Part shown: positions 49,684-62,100 of the stretch, piece after piece
Layout of the letters: each line of letters begins with the position of its first letter
How positions within the stretch are numbered: the first letter of the stretch is position 1
DNA from: Hofstenia miamia
Taxonomy: Eukaryota > Xenacoelomorpha > Acoela
Direction: 5' to 3'
Length of the DNA: 64,000 nucleotides
Assembly: GCA_004352715.1 (NCBI GenBank)
Contig: SCFE01000016.1
Location: forward strand, 2,263,331-2,327,330
Translations under genes and position numbers: made by a program
Notes under the pieces: model-generated
What the model was told of the DNA's origin: nothing
Databases searched by the model: none
What the model saw: only the letters and a program-made list of their open reading frames with translations

Positions 49684-50945
49684 TTGTTAGTCCCTACTTG
49701 TAACCCTGAATATATCTATAATGTATCCACAAGTATTACTAGTGATTAACAGTCATGTGTTTAGGTTCTTCACTCACTGCTAATTTAATGGTTTATGCCA
49801 ACCTGATTTCTTATTAGCAGATCAATCACTCTCATGCAACTATCAGTGTAATCTGAGGTCAACTTGTGGGATTAGCCACAAAGATTGTATATTGAACAAA
49901 TATATTTGTAATAACAATTCCAGTGTACATGAATAGAGAATAATTTAACAATTACCCAGTTATTAATAATGCAATATTTAATTAACATATAACTGCAGCT
50001 CTCTTCTTTGATCATCAGTGATTATAAGCTTCTTGTTCAAACACATTGGTATCAGAGATATAATCAATTGAGTTATTAAACATTTAGTAATTAATAGTTA
50101 ATTGCAAGTTTGGGCAAGGCTTAGATTATCACACATCTATCTTGACATAAAACATCCCTTTACAACTCCAATTAAATAGACAGTAATGTATTAACATTTA
50201 ATTAGATGACTCAATAAATATATTGATTGATCTTGTTAGGCACCATCAACTTCCATTAGCAACTACCCCTACACCAGTGCCACATAGAAATTTAGCTAAG
50301 TTGTATTATGCACAAATCCAATTAATTAGATATAGTTAAAGAAATACAGAGCTTTAGTAAAAGTTAATTGATAATGACCTTTGTTACAATTTAGTAATTC
50401 TTCATAACAGTAGCTGGTATGCCACACAAAACTAAAATTACTTAGAGGTCTTTTTAAATAAAATTTCCTCTAATCTAACAATTGATATAAATTCAAATTT
50501 TTTGTTCTCATATTGGTCAAAAGCCAAGCAATTGACTTTTAGCTGAACTTATATTTGCCATGCATTTTTTTGGACCAGTATTTATAAGACTTGATTAATA
50601 ATAATAGTTGTACAAATAAAATCACTAAATGAAATTTAGAAAATCTAATTTGACACTGCTATTGTAGCATCATCCAAAGAAATAAGCTGTGAACTAAAAG
50701 GGAATAGCGTTGAAAGATTAATAGTGATTAAATATGATCAAAAGTGATTGTAAAAATTTAGTTAAATATCTTATTCATTTGTATCATGCAACTAAGTTAC
50801 AATATTGCACATTATGAGAAATACAGTGTAGCTGATTAAAGAAAATTAGACAAATTGTAACAAGCAAAGTTACTCTTACATCAAAACAGCCATATTGGCA
50901 GAAGATTAATTCAAAATTTGAAATTGGCAGGTACTTAGAACTTTT
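49684..50945. other. no gene recognised
   Basis: AT-rich, TAATTA-rich sequence between the LTR-like block and the first ORF3 fragment. No frames of interest. Confidence 0.5.
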
Positions 50946-51382
50946 TAAACATTTGGGAACAGAGATATCACTACTACGATGTAACAAATAGAGTGGAGAT
51001 TGTAACAATGATGCGCATTGGAAAGAACAATCCTGGCAACATATCAGAACAAGAAGTAGTGGAGAATATCAGTTTCTTTTATAAAGATGTGGCGAATATG
51101 GGTAGCCTATGAAAGGTCTTTACTTTCTTCTACCTGAACACACAAATGAGAGCAGACTTAGCCCACACCTGAAAAGCCAATGTGCAGATGACGCTCCTGA
51201 TAGCAATAAAAGGAATCCGCTTGTATGAGAAATATTTCGAAATTTTCTCACAGAAAATGAATGAGTTACAAGAAATGACACTGATAGCAGAGAACATCAG
51301 GGAAGCTCAATTTCTGAAATATGCAAATACCATGACAACTGAATGTGAGGCAGTGCTGAAAATGACAAAGCAATCCAAATAC
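50946..51382 (+). pseudogene. Ty3-like ORF3, C-terminal fragment (extra copy)
   Basis: Near-identical to 63466-63902: YHYYDVTNRVEIVT, the LYEKYFEIFSQKMNELQ helix and MTLIAENIREAQF. It is interrupted by TGA codons at the same two places as that copy (51110 and 51170 region). Cut off by N at 51383-51398. Function unknown; see the 59182 entry. Confidence 0.75.
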
Positions 51383-51398
51383 NNNNNNNNNNNNNNNN

Positions 51399-52819
51399 CA
51401 AGGCTGAAGGTATCTCCACTGGAACCACAGCTGGTCAAGTGCCAGTGGTTGTAACTGATAGCCAATTCAAGGGCAATATGGTTGACACCAGTGGCACAGA
51501 TTCACAGCCTATGGATTGTGAACTGAGCACCTGCAGAATACCTTTACAGATGAGGCAGATAGACGCCTCCTCAGAAACAACATTGGAGCATACAGTAAGA
51601 TCTAAAGAGAGAGAGAAGCAAATGTCTAAAATTGATGGGGAAACGTTGCCTTACATTAAGGGAACCACAAAAATGCGGCACAATGCGTTTGAGAAATTGT
51701 CTCCAGAAACCAAAACACTAATTAGAAAAACCGCCAAAATGGAAGGAAGCAATTTACCAATACTACTAGATGCAGACAACTGCCCTAAAGTAAACGTGTT
51801 GATTAGCTACCCACAGGAATTGAATTAAATGATAGACAGGCCATATATGAGAAGCACCACCCATATGACATTCAATGAAGACTTCACACTCAAGATGGCA
51901 CAAGCACTCATGGCATATAAAAACAAATAGCAAAGATCCCGGAGATAAATTTGGATGAAGAGAATTTAACAATTATACATGTGCTAAGAGAAAAAGAGTA
52001 CAGCAAGCACTTACAAAAACAGATTGATCAGACAGTGCAAATGGCAAGAGTACAACAAGTAAGAATAGTAATCATCATAATGAGAGAAAATCTAAAGGAA
52101 TTACCAAGATACTTAAAAGACATGGTATTACAAACAGAAAACTTCTTCCTTTGGGAGAAAAAAGAGCTCACAATTTCAGAACTAATTCATTTTTACTTAC
52201 AAATTGATTACTGGGCGCAGATCTATGGAATTACAATAGAGAACAGCATAGTGATCAATCTATATCAACAAACGAAAATGGCGGAAATGTTAAATGAAAA
52301 TGAAGGATTGGAAAAAGCCATGATGCTATTTATCAAGTGCAGCATGACTCAATGCCAGGATCATTTGAAGGAAATTAAAAACATCTGGGTGAACATGAAA
52401 ATGCAGAAGAAAATAGATGACTCCTGGCCCGAAATCAAGATAGAGGCCCCATTGCACAAATATCATAAAACAGTAGAGATGTTACTAACAGAAATTAACT
52501 GAGCATATGAACTAAATATGAAAAAGGATTTCTGAAAACTGGTACTAGAAGAAAAGAACGCGCCAGAAATCAGGTATAGAATGNCAAATATCATAAAACA
52601 GTAGAGATGGTACTAACAGAAATTAACTGAGCATATGAACTAAATACGAAAAAGGATTTCTGAAAACTGGTACTAGAAGAAAAGAACACGCCAGAAATCA
52701 GGTATAGAACGTCCGCATGGTTGCTAGCAATATTACTCACAGAAGACAAAGATCTAAGGTTACCCATGAAAAGGAACCAAAGGATAAAACTCAAAATCAG
52801 AGAACACTGCATGGCTTTG
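51399..52819 (+). pseudogene. Ty3-like ORF3, N-terminal part (extra copy)
   Basis: Matches 59378-60930. 51439-51828 runs from the RFKG-like region into MSKIDGETLPYIKG, so the two parts are one reading frame in this copy. A TAA at 51826 and small shifts break it, and 51951-52502 resumes with TIIHVLREKEYSKHLQKQID. An n at 52584 precedes a repeated 200-bp block that then joins LTR sequence at about 52800. ORF3 therefore lies next to an LTR, as expected for the 3' end of the element. Confidence 0.75.
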
Positions 52820-52980
52820 TCACCTAAACAGTGATGATTAATACTCAGTTAACATAACTAGTTAAGCAAAGAGGAAACATCCAGGAGTTTATTAAATTAG
52901 TAAATCCTCACCCACCATTAATTGTGTGATAATTATTAACAATAATACATGGTCCTAAAGGCCTGGTAGAGGATGTTACA
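52820..52980 (+). mobile_element. LTR 3' end preceding the gag-pol copy
   Basis: Homologous to 49517-49683 and ends in GTTACA (CA terminus), directly followed by TGG. The LTR start was not found; upstream sequence is ORF3, consistent with a tandem or mis-joined pair of elements. Confidence 0.65.
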
Positions 52981-52993
52981 TGGTGACTGTGAC
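52981..52993 (+). other. putative primer-binding site
   Basis: TGGTGACTGTGAC begins with the TGG that pairs with a tRNA CCA end, immediately after the LTR. The tRNA species was not identified. Confidence 0.5.
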
Positions 52994-53095
52994 AAATAAG
53001 AACAAAGTCAATGTAGAGGAAACACACAGTGATACTTGTTCAAGACTCAGAAATGAACTCAAAGTAAAAGGAGAAAGGAAGCAACAAGGCAGTGA

Positions 53096-54148
53096 ATGAA
53101 GACAGAAAGTCAGCAGAGGCAGGAAACCCTAACCATACAAGTGCAAATTAGACTCTTGAATCATAACCAAAATGGAAAGCCACTACGACATCAAGAAATA
53201 ATGACAAATAACAAGAGTAACAAGAGAGGAAGTGCAAAGAAAACAGTACCAAAAACCAACACCCCCATGGCAACATGATCATCATCATACCCAAGGAATA
53301 CTGAAGCAACCCAAACCCCAGAATCAGTAAGACAGGAATCTCCCTCTGAACTGGGAACCCCGGAGATTTTTGGAATTTTGAAAAAAAACAGTGAAACCAA
53401 AAAACTCTTATGAGAAGAAATAAGCTTATTAACAAAGAAAATAGAAGACATTGAGCAATCAAATGCAGAAGCAATCAAAAACATCCAAGTCGAGATGGAC
53501 ACCAAATTAATTGAACAAAGCAAAGCATTTCATAGTAATATTAAGACACTCATGAAGCAACTAACAGAGTCAAATAGGAGATTCTTAGAGCAAAACCAGC
53601 TCTTTCAAGAGAAAAACAATGTACTAGAGACAACAAACTGACAGCTAATACAAGATAACAATGTACAAGCCACAGAGATAACGCAACTAAGGAGCAAGAT
53701 AACCTGACTAGAAACAAACAATAGTGAACAGCGACAGCCAGCACAAGCACAACAGAACCTGTTGTAAATAGAGAAAAACGCCTAATTGGCAGTGGATATA
53801 CAGGCCACAATCAAAAACAATGTGAGAATAAATGAAAAAGCAGCATGGCATAGAGAAACACCAGAGTGGAGGAGCAACGCTAAACTAAAAAATACAACAA
53901 AAACTTATGAAACAGACAAACAGGAGAAGATGATAAAAATAAAAACCAGAGATGGAAAAACAAAGAAGGTCTGTGAAAGAGATGTGAAATGCTATAACTG
54001 TGGGAAGAAAGGACACAAAAGAGACGATTGCCACAAACAAATGAACATGATTGGAGAAGAGCAAGGGTAATTTGAAGACGAAGATTTAATAGAATCAGAG
54101 GAAGAAATGAATGAAGGACCCCAAACTGATGAAGAATCGGAAAACTAA
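53096..54148 (+). pseudogene. Gag of a Ty3/gypsy-like element
   Basis: One frame of 350 codons and no frameshift, interrupted by TGA at 53276, 53411, 53639 and 53705, TAA at 53765, 53783 and 54068, ending TAA 54146. A predicted coiled coil covers 53415-53760 (EEISLLTKKIEDIEQ, TQLRSKIT). A single zinc knuckle lies at 53990-54031, CYNCGKKGHKRDDC, the C-x2-C-x4-H-x4-C pattern, followed by an acidic tail. The TAA at 54068 is TAC in the partial copy at 55168-55170, so it is specific to this copy. Structural protein for particle assembly and RNA binding. Confidence 0.82.
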
Positions 54149-54153
54149 ATGGA

Positions 54154-54944
54154 ATGCCGACTCTTAAAAACCACACATCAATAATGATTATGGCGAACAT
54201 GGATACAGTGAACACAATGACAATATCTGTTAATGGGATAATGATAAAAGCAACCATTGATACGGGAGCAGCAACTTCTATAATTACGAACAAATGTGCA
54301 ACAAAATTAGGTTTTACAAGAGAGGATCTCAACAAGTGCAACAAAAGACTTATAAATGCATCAGGTGAATATATCAACATGAAAGGAATATTGAAAGAGG
54401 TGCAGCTAAGTGTGGCAAGCACAACATTTGAGCAGTCATTGGTAGTAGTGGACACACACAACAACATGCTACCATATGAAATAAATTTGGGATACGACTT
54501 CCTCATAAAAAACAAGTGTGTTATTAATTATGCAGATAGAACCATCAAAGTCAAGGAGGAAGAGATCGAGATCAAAGAAGAACAAGTCAGAGATAAAATG
54601 TTCACGTTCAAATTACAGGAAGACATACATTTGCAGCTGCCTCAGTGGAAAATGTATGAAATCGAAACAGAAGAAGCGATTACAGCCAATGTAATGATAT
54701 ATGAAAACAAAGGGATAAATACAAAAAGAGTATCAATGCCATCTAGCATATGTGCAGTGAAAAATGGAAAAGGAAACATACCAATCCTTAATCCAACAAA
54801 CTGGAATGTAAACCTAAAGAAGTCACACATTAGGATATTTGGGAAATATGTGAAATCGAACATTAGAGTGATTTGGAAAGCATTGGAAGACGAAGATGGA
54901 GCCAACAACTTGCATGGTCGATTCAAGGACTTACAAGTGGAAGN
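54154..54944 (+). pseudogene. aspartic protease of the Ty3-like element
   Basis: Open for 263 codons in the -1 frame relative to Gag, as usual for Gag-Pol by frameshifting. It has VNGIMIKATIDTGAATSIIT, where IDTGA is the catalytic D-T/S-G flap-side motif, and LGYDFLIKNKCVINY, the later hydrophobic LG-x-DFL block. A basic/acidic spacer and an HGRFKDLQVE motif follow. The frame is intact up to the n at 54945. Confidence 0.85.
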
Positions 54945-54945
54945 T

Positions 54946-55520
54946 GGCATAGAGAAACACCAGCATGGAGGAGCAAAGCTAAACTGAAAAATACAACAAA
55001 AACTTATGAAACAGACAAACAGGAGAAAACGATAAAAATAAAAACCAGAGACGGAAAAACAAAGAAGGTCCGTGAAAGAGATGTGAAATGCTGATAACTG
55101 TGGGAAGAAAGGACACAAAAGAGATGATTGCCACACACAAATAAACATGATTGGAGAAGAGCAAGGGTACTTTGAAGACAAAGATTTAATAGAATTGGAG
55201 GAAGAAATGAATGAAGGGCCCCAGAATGATGAAGAATCAGAATACATTTGCAGCCACATCAGTGGAGAATGTACAAAATCGAAGCAGAAGAAGCGATTAC
55301 AGGCGATGTAATGATATACAAAAACAAAGGGATAAATACGAAAAGAGTATCAATGCTGTCTACCATATGTGCAGTGAAAAAAGGAAAAGGAAAGATACCA
55401 ATCCTTAATCCAATGAACTGGAATGTGAACATTAGAGTGAATTGGAAAGCATTGGAAGACGAAGATGGAGCTGACAACTTGCATGGTCAATTCAAGGACT
55501 TACAAGTGGAAGTGCAAAGT
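54946..55520 (+). repeat. second, rearranged copy of the Gag end and protease spacer
   Basis: 54946-55235 repeats 53844-54132 (WHRETPAWRSKAKLKNTTKT and the zinc knuckle, here with an extra base), then jumps to sequence equivalent to 54628-54944. The protease core is missing. The join at the single n suggests two element copies were merged. Confidence 0.75.
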
Positions 55521-56428
55521 ACTCCACATGGCCGACTCAAGGGTGAGTGGACAAACACCATCCACGTCGTGAGTACTCCCAGGGGCCAATTCAAGGGCAT
55601 TGGAACAAAAGCAACCAATGATGAATACAAAATCCCAGACATCAAGAGCGAGGACTACCCATATCTGAAAGAGAATGAGATTCCACAACTAAAAGAGATG
55701 CTAGGAAGACACAAATGGATATTCAATTACAGAGAGATAAGTGTGGGGCAGGCAATAGGCGAGAAACACAAGATAGTAACAACAGCAGATAAACCAATAA
55801 AGCTACCCTGCAGAAGAGTGCCTGAACAAATGAAGGACGAATACAATCGCATACTTGAAGAATTGATAGACAATAAAATCATACGACCAATGCAAGAGCC
55901 CCTACGCAGCACCAACAGTCTTTGTAAAACAAGGAGAGAAATACTGGCTATGCATAGATTTTTGGAAGTTAAACGAGGTAACAAAGAAAGACTCCTATCC
56001 CCTACTGAGAATAGAGGACATGTTGTACGAATCAAGCAAGCACAAATATTTTACAACATTAGACTTGTGCAAGGCCTATTGGCAAGTGTGAATGGAAGAA
56101 GAGGACATCGAGAAGACAGTATTTATAACGCTATACGGACTTTATGAGTGGATCTCCATGGCATTCAGGCTATGTAACATGCCAGCGACATTCCAGAGAT
56201 ATATAACAAAAGTACTGAAAAACAAGACGCACAGAATGGAGGATGGTATTAATGCATACATAGATGACATAATTGTAACAAGCGACATGATACAAGAACA
56301 TATAGAGAAATTGGACAGAACACTAACAATACTGGGAAAAGGCGGACTCCAGATAAACAGCAACAAATGCGACATTTTGAAAGAGAAAATCGTCTTCTTA
56401 GGAAGGACTATAGAAAAGGGGAGGATAT
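55500..56428 (+). pseudogene. reverse transcriptase of the Ty3-like element (5' part)
   Basis: The frame begins after an RFKG-rich spacer with LPCRRVPEQMKDEYNRILEE and NKIIRPMQEP. A one-base shift near 55900 moves to PYAAPTVFVKQGEKYWLCID and KYFTTLDLCKAYWQV (motif A, catalytic Asp in TLDL). A TGA at 56089 follows, then EKTVFITLYGLYEWISMAF, CNMPATFQR and NAYIDDIIV (YIDD at 56257-56268, the catalytic pair). In the CIDFWKLN block the usual Arg is Trp, as CGG to TGG would give. It ends in a 501-N gap (56429-56929). Confidence 0.88.
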
Positions 56429-56929
56429 NNNNNNNNNNNNNNNNNNNNNNNNNNNNNNNNNNNNNNNNNNNNNNNNNNNNNNNNNNNNNNNNNNNNNNNN
56501 NNNNNNNNNNNNNNNNNNNNNNNNNNNNNNNNNNNNNNNNNNNNNNNNNNNNNNNNNNNNNNNNNNNNNNNNNNNNNNNNNNNNNNNNNNNNNNNNNNNN
56601 NNNNNNNNNNNNNNNNNNNNNNNNNNNNNNNNNNNNNNNNNNNNNNNNNNNNNNNNNNNNNNNNNNNNNNNNNNNNNNNNNNNNNNNNNNNNNNNNNNNN
56701 NNNNNNNNNNNNNNNNNNNNNNNNNNNNNNNNNNNNNNNNNNNNNNNNNNNNNNNNNNNNNNNNNNNNNNNNNNNNNNNNNNNNNNNNNNNNNNNNNNNN
56801 NNNNNNNNNNNNNNNNNNNNNNNNNNNNNNNNNNNNNNNNNNNNNNNNNNNNNNNNNNNNNNNNNNNNNNNNNNNNNNNNNNNNNNNNNNNNNNNNNNNN
56901 NNNNNNNNNNNNNNNNNNNNNNNNNNNNN
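56429..56929. other. assembly gap (501 N)
   Basis: Run of N between RT and RNase H. Confidence 1.
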
Positions 56930-57410
56930 CCTTTAATGAATAATGACAGAAAAACTGCGAAGATGACAAAACTCATGAGAAAATTGGTACCATTTATATG
57001 GACATGGCAGGAACAAGAGGAACTGGATAACATTAAGGAGGAACTAGCAAAATTGCTATCACTCAACACACTGGATTATGATGAACAGTTCATACTAGAC
57101 TGTGATGCAAGCAAGGTTGCCATAGGAGCAACACTAGGAAAAATCAAGAATGGGAAAGAGGTGCCAATACAATTTTTCAGCTGTAAGTTAAGGGCAAGTG
57201 AGGAGAACTATGGCTCCACCAAAATTTAGACACTTTTTTATTGGAAAAGAATTCTGAGTACATACAGATAACAGCGGCCTGGCATGGCTAAAAAAATTAT
57301 CGGGAGACAAATCGGGCATTGTATCCCAATGGATAGAGTATCTTAACGAATTCACATTCACAATAGAGCATCGGAAGGGCATGCTACACAGCAACGCAGA
57401 CTTCTGGACG
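56930..57410 (+). pseudogene. RNase H domain of the Ty3-like element
   Basis: Has FIWTWQEQEELDNIKEEL, FILDCDASKVAIGATLGK (first catalytic Asp in D-C/A-S) and FFSCKLRASEENYGSTK. A deletion with frameshift at about 57228 removes the E-x-E-x-LA helix, so the second catalytic residue is lost. The frame resumes with HFFIGKEF, TGA (57255), VHTDNSGLAWLKKL (TD motif) and EFTFTIEHRKGMLHSNADF. Confidence 0.85.
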
Positions 57411-59192
57411 TCACTGCTGGAGTATCAAAGAGACGTGGAAAAGATAGGTGGGGAAAAGCAGCAATTTCAATTTTTACCACACAACCAATATGATGAGCTA
57501 CCAGAGATCAATGTAGACAAGAAAGGTCAAACAGTATTACCAATCATAATGAAGGAGGAAATTTCTGAAAAGGAAATCATAGAGAAACAACAGGACGACG
57601 TAATCCTTAATGAGATAATAAGAAAATTGAAAGAATCCCATGTGACACTATCAAAGCTAACAGCAAGCTACTTTGAATGGCATAAATGGAAAATAAACTG
57701 AAATGGGTTGCTGTACATTGAAGGACAAAACAATCGAATCGCAATACCCAAATATTTTAAGAGAGATCTTATATGGCAAATACACAAAAAAGGTCATCTA
57801 GGAATAACACAAAGTGAGAAAACGTTTATCAGGCGATTTATAACAATGGCAGTAAGAAAAGTGATTGAAGATATCATTAACAAATGCACTACATGCTTGT
57901 TACACAATAACCAATGATTCCCGACACAGAGAGCACCATTGGAAAAAATAATCGCCACACAACCAAATGAAATAGTTCACATCGACTTGGAACAACTTTC
58001 AAAGGATAATGAGGGATACCAATTTCTACTAGTGATGGTGGATAATTTCACGCAGTACGTGAGAATGATCCCAATGAAAAACATGACTGCAGAAACAACA
58101 GTGGAGATAGTAATGAAAGAGTGGATATTACGATTTGGGCCAATGGAAATGATCATATCAGATAAAGGGCCTCAATTTGAAAGTGGATTATTTCAGGAAA
58201 TGGCAAAGATACTAGAGATAGTCAGTGAAAGAACTACAGCATACCACCTGCAAGCAAATGACGCAGTGGAAAGACTGAATAGGACTCTGATAAAACTAAT
58301 AAGAGTAACAACAATGAGAATTGGCGGAAATAGATGGCAAGAGGTGATCGAGATGAAAGAGTATTTTTACAATACGTCAGTGCATTCAACAATGGGAATC
58401 ACTCCATTTAAAGCGATGTTTAGCCAAGAAGCAGCCACACCACTATTGATGCAATACACCAACTACAGTAAAGCTTTGAATAATGAATACATAAGCCAAC
58501 TCTGCAAACAGATTGCAGGAATTCACGAAACGATATGTCATAATACAAAGAAATCAGCAGTGAGACAGCAACGAAACTATAATAAAAGAATGTATGGGCA
58601 CGCGCACAAAGTAGGCGATAAAGTCTACGTATTTACACCAATAAAACTAACTGATACAAACCAAGTCTGTAAGTTAAAAACAGTCTGGTCTGGACCACAT
58701 ATAATAACGCAAACACTGCCAAACAATGAATATATGTTAGATAATGGTAGACTGTTGCATTTTCAAAATTTAAAAAGAGCAACAGCAGATATTGAGGAAA
58801 CAAAGATAGATGGAAGTGCCGAGTTTAAGTTAAGCCGAATTAATGGCAAGGAGGTTATGTATGATATGTGTGATTTAGATAGCCTACCAGAGGAGGAATT
58901 CAAGGAAGAATTCACAGCGGATATTGGAAATGAGCAATTGGAGAGGAGAGTGCAACCCCAGAGGGCTGCAAGAAATAAAACTATATATGACGCTGAAATA
59001 TGGGATATAAACTTAGTAACTGCATTTAGGAAACTAGAGAAGGATGCATCAACCACTCAGGAAGTGAGTGAGGTGCAACCAACCAACCAAGGGAATCCCG
59101 ACCACAAACATGAGGAGGCGAGTGCACAGAAGTTCTTAAACTGGGTGTTGATTCAAGGGCAGAAGGGACGAGAACAAGGAGATGGTCAATAA
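57381..59192 (+). pseudogene. integrase of the Ty3-like element
   Basis: A single frame broken only by TGA at 57699 and 57915, ending TAA 59190. Zinc-binding HHCC: QIHKKGHLG and CTTCLLHNN. Catalytic triad: Asp in HIDLEQ, Asp in ISDKGPQFES, Glu in NDAVERLNR, with 35 residues between the last two (D35E). A C-terminal GPY/F-like module has VWSGPHIITQ. Beyond that, a 130-residue hydrophilic tail has no match that I recognise. The catalytic residues are present, but the two TGAs truncate the protein. Confidence 0.92.
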
Positions 59193-62100
59193 GCGTCCAA
59201 GTAGTACTCAAGGCCGATTCAAGGGCAGAGATACGAACAGACAGTCAGCTTCTTCACAGTCTAACTTTCCTTCCGTGGGATCACCTTGCCGATTCAAAGG
59301 CAGTGACACAACCAGAGTTCCAGGGGAAGGTGTAAGTGGTGGAAGAACCATGGAGATCCAGAAGCGATTCAAGGCCGAAGGTATCTTCACTGGAACCACA
59401 GCTGGTCAAGTNNNNNNNNNNNNNNNAAGTGCCGAGTTTAAGTTAAGCCGAATTAATGGCAAGGAGGTTATGTATGATATGTGTGATTTAGATAGCCTAC
59501 CAGAGGAGGAATTCAGGCCGATTCAAGGGCAGAGATACGAACAGACAGTCAGCTTCTTCACAGTCTGACTTTCCTTCCGTGGGATCACCTTGCTGATTCA
59601 AAGGCAGTGACACAACCAGAGTTCCAGGGGAAGGTGTAAGTGGTGGAAGAACCATGGAGATCCAGAAGCGATTCAAGGCCGAAGGTATCTTCACTGGAAC
59701 CACAGCTGGTCAAGTGCCAGTGGTCATAACTGATAGCCGATTCAAGGGAAACTTGGTTGACACCAGTGGCACAGATTCGCAGCCTATGGACTGTGAACCA
59801 AGCACCAGCAGAATACCTTTACGGATGAGGCAGATAGACGCCTCCTCAGAAACAACATCAGAGCGTACAGTAAGATCTAGAGAGAGAGAAGTGAATGTCT
59901 AAAATTGATGGGGAAACGTTGCATCCTTATTTCATGGCAACTACAAAAATGCTGCACAACACATTTGAGAAATTGTCTCCGGAAACCAAAACACTAATTA
60001 GGAAAACCGCCAAAAGGGAAGGAAGCAATTTACCAATACTATTAGATGCAGACAACCACCCCAAAGTAAACATGTTGATTAGCTACCCACAAGAATTGAA
60101 TGAAACAATAGACAGGCCGTATATGAGAAGCACCACCCATATGACATTCAATGAAGACTTCACACTCAAGATGGCACAAGCACTTATGGCATATAAAGAA
60201 CAAATAGCAAAGATCCTAGAGAAAAATTTGGATGAAGACAATTTAACAATTATACATGTGCTAAGAGAAAAAGAGTACAGCAAGCACTTACAAAAACAGA
60301 TTGATCAGACAGTGCGAATGGCAAGAGTACAACAAGTAAGAATAGTAATCATCATAATGAGAGAAAATCTAAAGGAATTACCAAGATACTTAAAAGACAT
60401 GGTATTACAAACAGAAAACTTCTTCCTTTGGGAGAAAAAAGAGCTCACAATATCAGAACTAATTCATTTTTACTTACAAATTGATTACTGGGCGCAGATC
60501 TATGGAATTACAATAGAGAACAGCATAGTGATCAATCTATATCAACAAACGAAAATGGCGGAAATGTTAAATGAAAATGAAGGATTGGAAAAAGCCATGA
60601 TGCTATTTATCAAGTGCAGCATGACTCAATGCCAGGATCATTTGAAGGAAATTAAAAACATCTGGGTGAACATGAAAATGCAGAAGAAAATAGATGACTC
60701 CTGGCCCGAAATCAAGATAGAGGCCCCATTGCACAAATATCATAAAACAGTAGAGATGTTACTAACAGAAATTAACTGAGCATATGAACTAAATATGAAA
60801 AAGGATTTCTGAAAACTGGTACTAGAAGAAAAGAACGCGCCAGAAATCAGGTATAGAATGTCCGCATGGTTGCTAGCAATATTACTCACAGAAGACAAAG
60901 ATCTAAGGTTACCCATGAAAAGAAACCAAAGGATAAAACTCACAAAAGCTAAAAAGTTTGAAATTGCACTATCACCAATGAACACTCAGACCAAGAATTG
61001 GATATTGAAAGGGCATATCAAGAAGAGTGAATCCCCGAATAAAAACGAAAAACCAATGCAGACCATGGAAAAACTATTAAGTAGGTTAATAACGAAGCAT
61101 CACCCAAAGGGAAAAATATCAATAGTAGAACTGGCGAACATCACAGGGATCTGCCCAAGTGAGATACAAATATTTGAAGAACCAATGTGAAAATACATGT
61201 GGGGTGCGACATCCAAAACACGATTGAAGCAATTGCAGAATCAACCATGGATAATGACAAAGAAAATAATAAAACGGAGATTAGTTAACACCAAGGACGT
61301 GAGGAAAATGCTAAAACAGAAAGACGTGCAACAAACAATAAAAGAGAACATGAAACACTATGCTAGAGATAGCCTGCGATGCACTTTTACCAAAATAATT
61401 AAAAGTGCCGAGATGCTGAAGAAAGGAGGGATAACAACACCAGTAGAAATATGTGAAATGGTGACAAAAACGCATCAGGAGATCAGCAATAAAGAACTAT
61501 TACTAACCTCATCGCAATTATTATTATCCCCAGACACACAGAGGATGATTGATAAAATAAACATTGAAAAGTGGGTAGACACAAGCCAAGATAGTACAAT
61601 CAAATGGATTGATACTGATGACAAGTGGTTCCTGGTAGAAATAAAAATCATGAGGGAGAAGAAAGAGATAGCAGAGAGAAACTACCAGAGGATAAGAGAA
61701 CAACAGACTGTTGTGATGAAGAAACTAATGTTTACCAAAGCATTTACGTGAACAGAGTTAGAAGAACTACTGAAGCCCTTCAACCAGATCACAGTTGATG
61801 TCGAATGCATAACATCAAAAGTTGATAAACAGGAATGCATATGAATGATATTAAGCAGAAGGGGACTTACGCAATCATTTTGGGAGACAATCCCAGAAGC
61901 TAAAATGAATTACCCCGCTACTATTGGTTTAGCAACAGCATCAAACACAACGGGCACTTACGAAGAAATTGAGAGACTCGTTGACACTAAGATCTTACTG
62001 TGTACGTTGCCAAAAACGATTGCAATACCCATGGTACTGCCATGCTGGAGACTCCCGAAGGAAGTAAAACCAGCAAAAGCATTTCTGAACAAGTATAAAT

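Noticed and set aside
50047-50057. TGGTATCAGAG as a primer-binding site
   Set aside because: It matches the plant-type initiator tRNA end, but no LTR ending in CA lies directly before it and no gag follows. Probably chance.
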